Of a stretch of DNA of 64,000 nt, positions 48,093-56,000 are shown one piece after another; within the stretch, counting starts at the first letter, position 1, and the number at the start of each line of letters is the position of its first letter. The notes under the pieces were generated by a model. It did no database searches and was not told the DNA's origin. It worked only from the letters and a program-made list of their open reading frames with translations. Source of the stretch: Mycobacteroides chelonae CCUG 47445 (lineage in GTDB: Bacteria; Actinomycetota; Actinomycetes; Mycobacteriales; Mycobacteriaceae); the NCBI RefSeq assembly GCF_001632805.1, contig NZ_CP007220.1:2108001-2172000 (forward strand), written 5' to 3'. The position numbers were made by a program, and so were the translations under genes.

Positions 48093-48937
48093 TCTGGCGC
48101 GATGATTCGATCGCGCCCCAGCAGTTCACCCGACACTCGCACCTTTCCTCGTTCTCCGAGTACCTGAGGATTCAGGCCCCGGAGTTGCTTCCGGCACTCG
48201 GAAAGGCATCAGGTGACGTGATCACGAATCTGCCGCACGGCACGACCATCGTGGCGCTCACGTACCGCGGTGGAGTCCTGATCGCCGGTGACCGGCGCGC
48301 CACCCAGGGCAACTACATCGCGAACCGCGATATCGACAAGGTGCAGATCACCGACAACTACTCGGCGACCGGTATCGCGGGAACCGCTGCCATCGCCGTC
48401 GAGTTCGCGCGGTTGTACGCCGTCGAATTGGAGCATTACGAGAAGCTCGAAGGCGTGCCCCTGACCTTCAACGGCAAGGCCAATCGGCTCTCGGCTTTGG
48501 TGCGTGGCAACCTCGCCGCGGCCATGCAGGGGCTGGTAGCGGTGCCGCTGCTGGTGGGCTACGACATCGACGACCCCAATGGTGAAACCGCTGGGCGCAT
48601 CGTGTCTTTCGATGTTGCGGGTGGTTGGCACGTGGAGAGTGACGGTTACCAGGCGGTGGGCTCTGGTTCGGTGTTCGCGAAATCATCGATCAAGAAGCTC
48701 TACAAGTCTGGCGGCGACGCACTGGGCGCGCTGGCGGTGGCGGTGGAGGCGCTGTACGACGCCGCCGAGGACGATTCGGCAACGGGTGGACCGGATCTGG
48801 TGCGCCGGGTGTTCCCAACGGCCATTCGGATCGATTCCGGTGGAGCGATTCGGGTGCCCGAGGCCGATATCGAAAGCATCGCGCGCGAGGTCATCCAGAA
48901 GCGGACCGAAGCGGCCGAAAGTGGTGATCCCTCATGA
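48089..48937 (+). CDS. prcB: Proteasome beta subunit PrcB
   Basis: PrcB is the catalytic subunit of the 20S core. A 51-residue propeptide is removed to expose the N-terminal nucleophile Thr52 in [12 protein letters not shown]. The mature domain has [11 protein letters not shown] with the catalytic Asp and the Lys expected from the family in DIDKVQITD, plus GSGSVFAKS. The GTG at 48089 overlaps the pup stop. The total is 282 residues, near the M. tuberculosis 291, with a shorter propeptide. Confidence 0.97.
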   Translation: MIWRDDSIAPQQFTRHSHLSSFSEYLRIQAPELLPALGKASGDVITNLPHGTTIVALTYRGGVLIAGDRRATQGNYIANRDIDKVQITDNYSATGIAGTAAIAVEFARLYAVELEHYEKLEGVPLTFNGKANRLSALVRGNLAAAMQGLVAVPLLVGYDIDDPNGETAGRIVSFDVAGGWHVESDGYQAVGSGSVFAKSSIKKLYKSGGDALGALAVAVEALYDAAEDDSATGGPDLVRRVFPTAIRIDSGGAIRVPEADIESIAREVIQKRTEAAESGDPS

Positions 48938-49725
48938 CCTTTCCGTATTACGCCTCGGTCGAGCAGCTCATGCGCGACCGTTCAGAGTTGGCACGCAAGG
49001 GAATCAGCCGCGGTCGTTCGGTCGTGGCGCTCACCTATGCCGACGGTGTGTTGTTTGTCGCCGAGAACCCGTCCAACTCGTTGCAGAAGGTCAGCGAGGT
49101 GTACGACCGGGTCGGTTTCGCCGCGGTCGGAAAGTTCAACGAGTTCGACCGACTGCGTCGCGGTGGTATTCAGTGGGCCGATATGCGCGGCTATGCCTAC
49201 GACCGCCGGGACGTGAGTGGACGGCAGCTGGCCAATATCTACGCCGAGGCACTCGGCACCATCTTCAACGAGCAGGCCAAACCGTATGAGGTGGAGCTGT
49301 GTGTCGGCGAGGTGGCCCATCACGGCCGGGACACCGAGCCGGTGCTGTACCGGATCACCTACGACGGGTCGATCGCCGATGAGCCGCACTGGGTGGTCAT
49401 GGGCGGGAACACCGAGCCGGTGATCAACTCACTCAAGGAGAGCTACGCCGAGGGTGCCACGCTGAAGGACGCTGTCGGTTTCGCGGTGAAGGCACTGCAG
49501 GCAGGGACGGCCGGCGCCAACGGTTCGGAGGGCCGGGCGCTGGGCGGACTTGAGGTGGCGGTGCTGGAACAGAGCCGTCCTCGCCGAGCCTTCCGCCGGA
49601 TCAAGGGGGCCGCGCTGGAAGCGCTTCTGCCCGAGGACTTCTCCCCTGGGGAGATCGAGGGCGGCGGTGATCCGGGCCCCGAGGCCGGTGATTCCAAAGA
49701 CTCGAAGGATTCCAAGGACAGTTAG
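48934..49725 (+). CDS. prcA: Proteasome alpha subunit PrcA
   Basis: PrcA forms the outer gating rings of the 20S core and docks Mpa. The 263-residue protein has the alpha-type N terminus ([23 protein letters not shown]) without a catalytic Thr, then the proteasome fold [18 protein letters not shown]. The C terminus is a Gly/Asp/Glu-rich tail ending in three Lys-Asp-Ser units encoded by an imperfect 9-base repeat. ATG overlaps the prcB stop by four bases. A weak hairpin (GCTCGC/GCGAGC, 49725-49750) starts at its stop codon. Confidence 0.97.
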   Translation: MTFPYYASVEQLMRDRSELARKGISRGRSVVALTYADGVLFVAENPSNSLQKVSEVYDRVGFAAVGKFNEFDRLRRGGIQWADMRGYAYDRRDVSGRQLANIYAEALGTIFNEQAKPYEVELCVGEVAHHGRDTEPVLYRITYDGSIADEPHWVVMGGNTEPVINSLKESYAEGATLKDAVGFAVKALQAGTAGANGSEGRALGGLEVAVLEQSRPRRAFRRIKGAALEALLPEDFSPGEIEGGGDPGPEAGDSKDSKDSKDS

Positions 49726-49750
49726 CTCGCACGCGTTTGGCGTCGCGAGC

Positions 49751-49778
49751 GGATAACACCGCGTCCCGGAAGTTATCC
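49751..49778. promoter_or_regulatory. Inverted repeat GGATAAC/GTTATCC before the type VII gene pair
   Basis: GGATAAC (49751-49757) and GTTATCC (49772-49778) flank 14 bases. The right arm continues into CACA, forming one consensus DnaA-box-like 9-mer, which is probably coincidental. The position, about 80 bases before the next start, suits an operator or promoter element. Confidence 0.4.
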
Positions 49779-49861
49779 ACAGCCTGAAATCGGCGGAACC
49801 GTGAGCGGACGTCGGTGGTCGTACCTGTATCGAACCCGTTTCGTCTCAGGTAGGAGCAGTC

Positions 49862-50224
49862 ATGTCCGTCACCACCGGCAAGGACACATACATTGATCTC
49901 GCGACGCTGCGACTGGTAGACGGCGCCTGTGAGGAGCTGGCCGCGCGCTGCGAGCTGCTACGGAGCGCTTTTGCGGGCGCCATTGCGCGTCTGGATACCA
50001 TCGCACCCGCAGGCCATACGATCTTCGGTGACTGTGCGGAGGGCCGGGGGTGGTACCGGGTGGTTCATGACGCCGTCCGGGCACCCGCGGGATCGCTCAC
50101 CGCCGTTCTCGAACAGCATCGGTCGGTACTTACCGAGTTCGCCGAAACGTTCCGGCGCATCGGCGACGCCTACGTCGACATCGACGCGGACTCTGCCGAT
50201 GGCTCCCGGAAAGCGGGGCGGTGA
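49862..50224 (+). CDS. Small predicted type VII secretion substrate or partner with YxxxD signal
   Basis: The 120-residue protein is predicted as two long helices (about 10-45 and 62-104) separated by a turn, the shape of WXG100/PE/EspC-type proteins. Right after the second helix comes Tyr104-Val-Asp-Ile-Asp108, matching the general YxxxD/E secretion signal. There is no Sec signal peptide. The start ATG 49862 follows GTAGGAGCA. It is followed one base later by a larger WxG-containing gene, so the two likely form a secreted heterodimer. The family assignment is inference from shape, signal and pairing. Confidence 0.68.
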   Translation: MSVTTGKDTYIDLATLRLVDGACEELAARCELLRSAFAGAIARLDTIAPAGHTIFGDCAEGRGWYRVVHDAVRAPAGSLTAVLEQHRSVLTEFAETFRRIGDAYVDIDADSADGSRKAGR

Positions 50225-50225
50225 G

Positions 50226-51419
50226 ATGACCGGCACAGTGCGGCCCGATGAATGGCACGGCGACAAATGGAGCCACGAATCGATCATGGACCTGCAGGCG
50301 CGGATGGAGCCCGACGGTATCAAGCGCGTCGCCGACGAATGGACGAGAACTCTGAGTGAGCTCGATTCGCTGCTCACCGCATTTCTCGAGGACGTCACGG
50401 CGATGATCGGCGAGAGTTGGAGCGGCGCAGGGGCGCGGGCGGCGCTGAGCACCATGCGGGCGTATGTGGAGAACTCGCAGGTGGCACTCGGAGAGGCCAC
50501 CACCCTGTCCGCTGGTCTGAGCGTGCTGGCTCACGCGACGGGTCAATTACAGCAGCAGGTCGTGGCCCCGAGTTCCGGCGCACCAGTGGGTCGGCTGGGT
50601 GTACCGGTCGGTTGGAGAGCGTCGGTCGCCGATGACCTAGACCTGTGGGAACGAGCATTGGAGCAGGTACGCACCGTGTACAGCGGTCCGGCGGTACAGG
50701 CCGGAAATGCGGTCGCCCAACTAGTCGGTCCCCGGGAACGACTTCGTGTCGGTTCCGGCCCCGGTCTGGGAGCGGCAGGCGACTCGTCGCGGGACGAACA
50801 GGCCGAGAGAGCCGGGGAGTTCCTGGCGCGGTGGGCGTTGGGGGAGCCGGAGATGAATCCGCAACAGACGATGCCTCAGAGCGGTGCCGGTATGCCGTTG
50901 CCGGTACCCCTCATGGTGGCGGGAATGCCGGGTAATCCCTTCCCGGGCAATGATTTCGGTCCCAGGCAGAAATCCGGATCGGGGGTGGACGAGCTCGGTG
51001 AAGACGATGTCTACGCGCAGCAGAACTGGATGCGCGATCCGCTCTGGCGTGAGAACCCAACCCGCAGCGCCGGGTTCGAATCGGCGACACCCTCGAGTCG
51101 TCAGCTGCTTACCCCGGATCGGATGCCGCCACTCGGCTCGGGAGCAACGCCGACGAGTTCTGGCGGCGTCGGCGTCGGGGCGGCGATCCGGCCATGGGGT
51201 GCGATGATGCCGATGATGGGTGCGTATCCGTCGCACACGAACCAGCGGCGCGGGGACGAAAACGAGCACTACAGCCCGGGATATCTCGTCAATGGCGAGA
51301 ACACCCGCGAGCTGCTGGGGGAGTTACCCAAGGGCTCGGCCCCGGTTATCGGATTGTGGGAGCACGAGCCCGACGACGATCTCGGTCCACCGCACCGTCG
51401 TGGGTTTCGTTCGCGCTGA
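50226..51419 (+). CDS. PPE/EspB-like type VII secretion protein
   Basis: The 397-residue protein has a helical N-terminal domain of about 130 residues with a W65-S-G67 turn (IGESWSGAGARAAL) between long helices, as in WXG100 and PPE proteins. From about 200 it is Gly, Pro, Met and Ser rich and of low complexity, ending in a basic tail (PPHRRGFRSR). No Sec signal is seen. ATG 50226 is one base past the stop of the small partner. M. tuberculosis carries a PE/PPE pair near prcA, so this may be a positional counterpart. ESX system and function are unknown. Confidence 0.68.
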   Translation: MTGTVRPDEWHGDKWSHESIMDLQARMEPDGIKRVADEWTRTLSELDSLLTAFLEDVTAMIGESWSGAGARAALSTMRAYVENSQVALGEATTLSAGLSVLAHATGQLQQQVVAPSSGAPVGRLGVPVGWRASVADDLDLWERALEQVRTVYSGPAVQAGNAVAQLVGPRERLRVGSGPGLGAAGDSSRDEQAERAGEFLARWALGEPEMNPQQTMPQSGAGMPLPVPLMVAGMPGNPFPGNDFGPRQKSGSGVDELGEDDVYAQQNWMRDPLWRENPTRSAGFESATPSSRQLLTPDRMPPLGSGATPTSSGGVGVGAAIRPWGAMMPMMGAYPSHTNQRRGDENEHYSPGYLVNGENTRELLGELPKGSAPVIGLWEHEPDDDLGPPHRRGFRSR

Positions 51420-51447
51420 GCCGGACCCTTGAGTGTCCAGGTTTGCG

Positions 51448-51463
51448 CCGGTATCAATACCGG
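51448..51463. promoter_or_regulatory. Palindrome upstream of the sulfonate-type ABC operon
   Basis: CCGGTAT-CA-ATACCGG is a perfect 16-base palindrome. It is overlapped on its right by a GGGTG/CACCC pair (51462-51478). It lies 29 bases past the preceding stop and about 80 before the permease start, so it could terminate the former gene or bind a regulator of the latter. Confidence 0.5.
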
Positions 51464-51544
51464 GTGCCTTCGACACCCTCTGCTGATAGCTGCTGTTGTC
51501 TGACGCCGTCCTATCGCGCCTAGTCACAGGAAGCCATTCGCATA

Positions 51545-52411
51545 GTGTCTGTATTCGTCGACATCGTTCCCCCCGAAGAGTCGCCCGCCGAATCGAAGGA
51601 AGCAGCCCCGCGCCCGTCGCAGTGGCGCCGCCGGTTGACCAGCGCCGCCCTGCCGCTGCTCTCGGTGGTCGTCTTCGTCGGCATCTGGCAGCTGGCCGCG
51701 GTGAGCGGCATCTGGAACCAGACCTTTGTGCCGTATCCGAGCAGCGTGTGGCACGCGTTCATCGAGGTCTCCACCAACCATGACGGTGTGCATGGATACG
51801 GTGGCTACCTGCTGGCCGAACATCTGTATATGACGCTGCGCCGCTTGCTCTTCGGTGTCATCATCGGCGTCACCGGGGGCGTGCTGCTGGGCCTGGTCAT
51901 GGGATCGGTCGGCTGGGTGCGCAGCGTGCTCGAGCCGTGGCTGACCTTCCTGCGCACGCTACCGCCGTTGGCGTACTTCTTCCTCTTGGTCATTTGGCTG
52001 GGCATCGACGAGGCCCCCAAGATCACGCTGCTCGCGTTGGCGGCACTGCCGCCGGCCGCGGTCGCCACCACCGCCGCCGTGGTGGCAGCACCGGTCGGGC
52101 TGGTGGAGGCCGCCCGCGCCCTGGGCGCCACTCGCTGGCAGGTGACCCGCGACGTTGTCATCCCCGCGGCGCTGCCGGAGACCTTCACGGGAGTTCGGCT
52201 CGCGGTGGGCATGGCGTACTCCTCGGTGGTCGCCGCCGAATTGTTCAACGGCATACCCGGAATCGGCGGTCTGGTGAAAGACGCGAGCAACTACAACAAC
52301 ACGCCGGTGGTACTCGTCGGAATCTTTTCGATCGGGATCTCGGGACTGATCATCGACGCGGCGCTGCGGGCTGTGGAGCGCCGTGCGGTGCCGTGGAGGG
52401 GAAAAGTATGA
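51545..52411 (+). CDS. ABC transporter permease, SsuC/TauC family
   Basis: This inner-membrane permease has 288 residues, about six transmembrane helices, and the binding-protein-dependent transport signature EAARALGATRWQVTRDVVIPAALP (EAA loop) near 190-214. It belongs to the nitrate/sulfonate/taurine importer family. GTG 51545 opens an acidic N-terminal tail. The stop overlaps the lipoprotein ATG by four bases. Together with the next two genes it forms a complete importer. Confidence 0.92.
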   Translation: MSVFVDIVPPEESPAESKEAAPRPSQWRRRLTSAALPLLSVVVFVGIWQLAAVSGIWNQTFVPYPSSVWHAFIEVSTNHDGVHGYGGYLLAEHLYMTLRRLLFGVIIGVTGGVLLGLVMGSVGWVRSVLEPWLTFLRTLPPLAYFFLLVIWLGIDEAPKITLLALAALPPAAVATTAAVVAAPVGLVEAARALGATRWQVTRDVVIPAALPETFTGVRLAVGMAYSSVVAAELFNGIPGIGGLVKDASNYNNTPVVLVGIFSIGISGLIIDAALRAVERRAVPWRGKV

Positions 52412-53436
52412 GACCGGGCCGAATCGCGGCGGCGTTGATGGTGGCGATCGGGCTCCTGTCCGGATGCGCCATCGACCACTCGGGCCTACAGGATGGTAAA
52501 CCGACCATCCGCATCGGTTATCAGAACTTCCCCAGCGGCGACCTCGTGGTCAAGCAAAACCGTTGGCTGGAAACGGCTTTACCCGATTACAACATCAAGT
52601 GGACGCGATTCGACTCCGGTGCCGATGTCAACACGGCGTTCATCGCCAGGGAGCTGGACTTCGGGTCGCTGGGCTCAAGTCCCTTCGCGCGGGGGCTGTC
52701 GGCACCCTTGAACATCCCGTACCGGGTGGCCTTCGTTCTCGATGTCGCGGGCGACAATGAGGCCCTGGTGGCCAGCAATCGCAGCGGTGTCACGACGATC
52801 GCGGACCTGCGGGGCAAGCGCGTGGGTACCCCCTTCGCTTCCACCGCCCACTACAGCCTGTTGGCGGCGTTGGCTCAGAACGGACTGTCCGCCAAGGATG
52901 TTCAGCTCGTGGACCTGCAACCGCAAGCCGCGCTGGCCGCCTTCGACCGTGGTGACGTGGACGCTGTCTACACCTGGTTGCCCACGGTGGACCAGGTGCG
53001 CAAGAACGGTAGAGATCTGATCACCAGCCGACAGCTGGCCCAGGGGAGTAAACCCACCCTGGACCTGGCGGCCGTGGCCAACGCCTTCGCGGACGCGCAT
53101 CCGGAGGTCGTCGACGTGTGGCGCCAGCAGCAGGCACGGGCGCTGCGACTCATTCATGACGATCCGAGTGCGGCGGCCAAGGCCATCGCCGCGGAGAACG
53201 GACTCACTCCACAAGAGGTGGCAGGCCAGCTCAAGCAGGGGATCTACTTGACTCCCGGTGAGGTCGCTTCTCCGAAATGGCTTGGTGAACAGGGAAAGCC
53301 GGGCCATATCGCCGTGGACCTGGAGAGTGCGTCACAGTTCCTGGCCGAACAGAAACAGATCCCCGCTGCGGCGCCACTGTCGACATTCGAGAATGCCGTC
53401 TACACGAAAGGCCTACCCGGTGTCATTGGCAAATGA
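52408..53436 (+). CDS. ABC transporter substrate-binding lipoprotein, SsuA/TauA family
   Basis: The 342-residue protein starts with a lipoprotein signal ending at LLSG-Cys20, placing the mature form outside the membrane. The periplasmic-binding fold follows: IRIGYQNFPSGDLVVKQ, LDFGSLGSSPFARGLS, ADLRGKRVGTPFASTAHYSLLAAL and AVYTWLPTVDQV are typical of taurine/aliphatic sulfonate binders. ATG 52408 has GTGGAGGGG upstream. The substrate is probably a sulfonate or a related small acid, by family only. Confidence 0.92.
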   Translation: MRPGRIAAALMVAIGLLSGCAIDHSGLQDGKPTIRIGYQNFPSGDLVVKQNRWLETALPDYNIKWTRFDSGADVNTAFIARELDFGSLGSSPFARGLSAPLNIPYRVAFVLDVAGDNEALVASNRSGVTTIADLRGKRVGTPFASTAHYSLLAALAQNGLSAKDVQLVDLQPQAALAAFDRGDVDAVYTWLPTVDQVRKNGRDLITSRQLAQGSKPTLDLAAVANAFADAHPEVVDVWRQQQARALRLIHDDPSAAAKAIAAENGLTPQEVAGQLKQGIYLTPGEVASPKWLGEQGKPGHIAVDLESASQFLAEQKQIPAAAPLSTFENAVYTKGLPGVIGK

Positions 53437-54229
53437 TGTGGAAAGCACTGTCCAGGAAAGCAAAACCGGATCGATAAAGATCAGTGGCGTCACGCACCGC
53501 TACGGCAGCGGCGCGGACAGGACCACGGCACTGGGCCCGGTGGACCTGACCGTCGATCCGGGGACCTTTCTGGTCTTGGTCGGGGCCTCGGGCTGCGGAA
53601 AGAGCACCCTGTTGCGACTGCTGGCCGGATTCGAATCGCCGAGTGAGGGGGCCGTACAGGTGGCCGGCGATGCGCCCACCCCCGGCATCACCTCCGGAGT
53701 CGTCTTTCAACAGCCACGGCTGTTCCCCTGGCGCACCGTGGGAGGCAACGTCGAACTCGCCCTGAAGTACGCAAAGGTGCCTCGGGATCGATGGGCGCAG
53801 CGCCGGGACGAACTGCTCACCCGCGTCGGGCTGGAGGGCACCGCGAGTCGGCGCATCTGGGAGATCAGCGGCGGCCAGCAGCAGCGGGTGGCCATCGCCC
53901 GGGCCCTCGCCGCGGAGACCCCGCTTTTCCTCTTGGACGAGCCGTTCGCCGCGCTCGACGCACTCACCCGCGAGCGTCTCCAGGAAGATGTCCGGCAGGT
54001 CAGTGCCGAGTCGGGCCGCACCACGGTGTTCGTCACACACAGCGCCGACGAGGCTGCCTTCCTCGGGTCGCGCATCGTCGTGCTGACACGCCGCCCGGGG
54101 CAAGTGGCACTGGACATTCCGGTGAACCTGCCCAGAACCGGCATCGACCCCGACGATCTACGCCGTTCTCCCGAGTACGCCGAACTGCGTACCGAGGTGG
54201 GCAAGGCCGTCAAGGCCGCTGCCGCTTGA
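53420..54229 (+). CDS. ABC transporter ATP-binding protein, SsuB/TauB family
   Basis: This nucleotide-binding subunit powers the importer. The 269 residues contain Walker A GASGCGKST, Q-loop FQQPRLFPWRTV, signature SGGQQQRVAIARAL, Walker B LFLLDEPFAALD and the switch His in VFVTHSADEAAFLG. GTG 53420 overlaps the upstream gene by 17 bases; GTG 53438 just past the upstream stop is an alternative. No desulfonating monooxygenase (SsuD/TauD) lies in the window, so utilisation genes would be elsewhere. Confidence 0.93.
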   Translation: MSLANDVESTVQESKTGSIKISGVTHRYGSGADRTTALGPVDLTVDPGTFLVLVGASGCGKSTLLRLLAGFESPSEGAVQVAGDAPTPGITSGVVFQQPRLFPWRTVGGNVELALKYAKVPRDRWAQRRDELLTRVGLEGTASRRIWEISGGQQQRVAIARALAAETPLFLLDEPFAALDALTRERLQEDVRQVSAESGRTTVFVTHSADEAAFLGSRIVVLTRRPGQVALDIPVNLPRTGIDPDDLRRSPEYAELRTEVGKAVKAAAA

Positions 54230-54484
54230 CGCGCGCGAACAGTTTGCGGCAGGTCGAACCGACGAGTGTCCGGCCTCGAGTGTGCACGGCTGCGCACCCG
54301 TTAACATGGTTGTGCCACAGGGAGAGCGGACTCGTTACGCAGTGTTATCGGGACGGTGCTGTATCTGGCTGACATGCGCGGCTACCATTACTGGCATACG
54401 TCACGGGTGGGCGAAGAAGCTCACCTCAGCTGGGCCCTCATCGTGGTGTCCCGTTCTTAATTCTCCTTGTTCTGAGGATCGAAA
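54230..54484. other. 255-base non-coding stretch of unclear role
   Basis: This stretch carries no convincing gene. Its second half is poorer in G and C than the flanking genes. It ends with GAGGATCGAAA, the ribosome-binding region of the small downstream gene. It may hold a long 5' leader. A 68-codon frame running through it (54282-54488) looks unlike a protein. Confidence 0.35.
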
Positions 54485-54670
54485 ATGAGCGAAGAACTCT
54501 TCGTCGGCATGAGTGAAACCGCGTGGGATCATGCGCCCTGGGAAATCGAGCCGACCTTTACCCCCAGTGAACTGCGGATTCTGCTGAATCCCGCTCTATC
54601 GGTTACGCAGGCGGCCGACGAGGTGGGCTGCGTCGAGCACGACGTGCAGCGACTCAGGGACTCCGCCTGA
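54485..54670 (+). CDS. Small hypothetical protein, 61 residues
   Basis: ATG 54485 stands seven bases after GAGGA. The product is acidic in its first half (SETAWDHAPWEIEPTFTPSEL). It ends with a segment resembling a helix-turn-helix (NPALSVTQAADEVGCVEHDVQRLRD), where one helix would hold SVTQAADEVG. It is too short for a full known regulator. No function is assigned. Codon usage and the ribosome-binding site argue for a real gene. Confidence 0.55.
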   Translation: MSEELFVGMSETAWDHAPWEIEPTFTPSELRILLNPALSVTQAADEVGCVEHDVQRLRDSA

Positions 54671-54678
54671 TCCGGCGC

Positions 54679-55861
54679 CTATCCATGTCCGGTATCCCGC
54701 AGTAGTTTTGCCGCCTCCATGTGGTACGCGTGCTCTGCCCATTGCAGCGGCGTTGTGCTGAAACGGTTGTCGGCGATTGTGCGATCGGCTCCTGCGTCCA
54801 GAAGCCTTCGGATCAACCCGAGGGCACCTGCCCAGGCGGCGTGATGCAGCGGCGTCGCGCCTTCGTCGTCGCGGGCATTGACGTCGGTAGGGAAGGCGGG
54901 TACCACGACGGTGGCGCCCGCGGTGTCGATTCCATGCCGTGCGAGCAGTTCCAGCCTGTCGGAGAACCCGTGCTCGGCGGCCCAGTCGATTTGCCGCCGC
55001 CACATCTGTTGACGGGTCTCCATGGCCTCGCCCAGGCGGAGTTCCCACGGGCTCGCCCCGGCATCGGCCAGCCCGTGGGCGAACAGCAGCTCCAGATGCG
55101 AATCGTCGGGGCGAAACATCCTGTTGTAGAGGGCCTGCTGATCCACCGGGTGTGCGCCGCGCTGCAGCAGAACGGTGGCCAGCGCTTCGGCGAAGGGGTG
55201 CCGGGGCTGACGTCCCGGCCCTTGCTCACCCTCGCCGAACACCCCCGTCAGCGCGGTGAACGGAGTGGACAGACCGCGCCAGAGGTATCCCGCGTTCGGA
55301 TCGGCGCCGGCGTCCAGAAGCAGGCGCGCGGCCGTAGCACAGGTACATGAGCGGAAACCATTGGTATGGACCACCATTCGTGTTCGCCAGCGCAGGTTGC
55401 GGCGCCAGATGCCGTGCGAGTGCGGCCGGGTCGGCGGCCGAGGCGGCCGCCCATACATGCCGATCTACCAGCGCGGGATCGGCGGCCACGAGATCCGCGG
55501 CCGCCTGCCAACGGGGCGGCTCATCGTCCTCGTCGTATCGCAGCGATGCCAGAGCGCAGAATCGGTCGGCCGTGTCGAGCGCCGCTTCGGACACCGCGCT
55601 GGGATCGGTGCTGAGTCCGGCGGCAAGCTCCACATAGTGCACGAGCGCGGGCCAGCCGGTGAATCCGTAGCGGCGGGCCACTGTCAGCTGGGCATCGTGC
55701 AGCGCGAATTGTTCACCCGCCAAGGCGATGTCCGGACGTGGATGGTGTTGACGCACCACGCCGGCCGCGTCAAGATCGGTGGCTCGCATCGCGCGCTGCA
55801 GTCCGCGTGCCTCATCGCGGAGGCGATCAAGTGACGGATTGGTGGGAAGGGTGCTGGCCAT
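54679..55861 (-). pseudogene. Ankyrin-repeat protein gene interrupted by a frameshift
   Basis: The reading starts at ATG 55861 (MASTLPTNPSLDRLRDEARGL) and runs through DGF-type helical repeats to about GGPYQWFPLMYLCYGRA. There the frame is lost. The continuation, AARLLLDAGADPNAGYLW, and later ankyrin repeats (GATPLHHAAWAGALGLIRRLL, TPLQWAEHAYHMEAAKLL) lie in the next frame to 54679. Restoring one GC pair in the short CG tract at 55325-55330 would rejoin the halves into about 393 residues. This could be a true pseudogene, a slippage-variable locus or a sequence error. Confidence 0.8.
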
Positions 55862-56000
55862 GACGGCCTCCTCTCATGAACCCGATGTCCGCGAGACCAG
55901 GTGAGAAGAGGTCGGTAATCAGTGCGAGCAAGGCAGGGAGGCTGAGCCTCTTCGGGCGGACACCGGGCGCTCCTGCACGCCCGGCATCCACACTACCGCG

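Noticed and set aside
49773-49781. Single DnaA-box match as a replication origin
   Set aside because: Only one box, no dnaA/dnaN neighbours and no AT-rich unwinding region.
54282-54488. 68-codon frame upstream of the small gene
   Set aside because: No ribosome-binding site, odd composition, and it overlaps the start of the better supported small gene.
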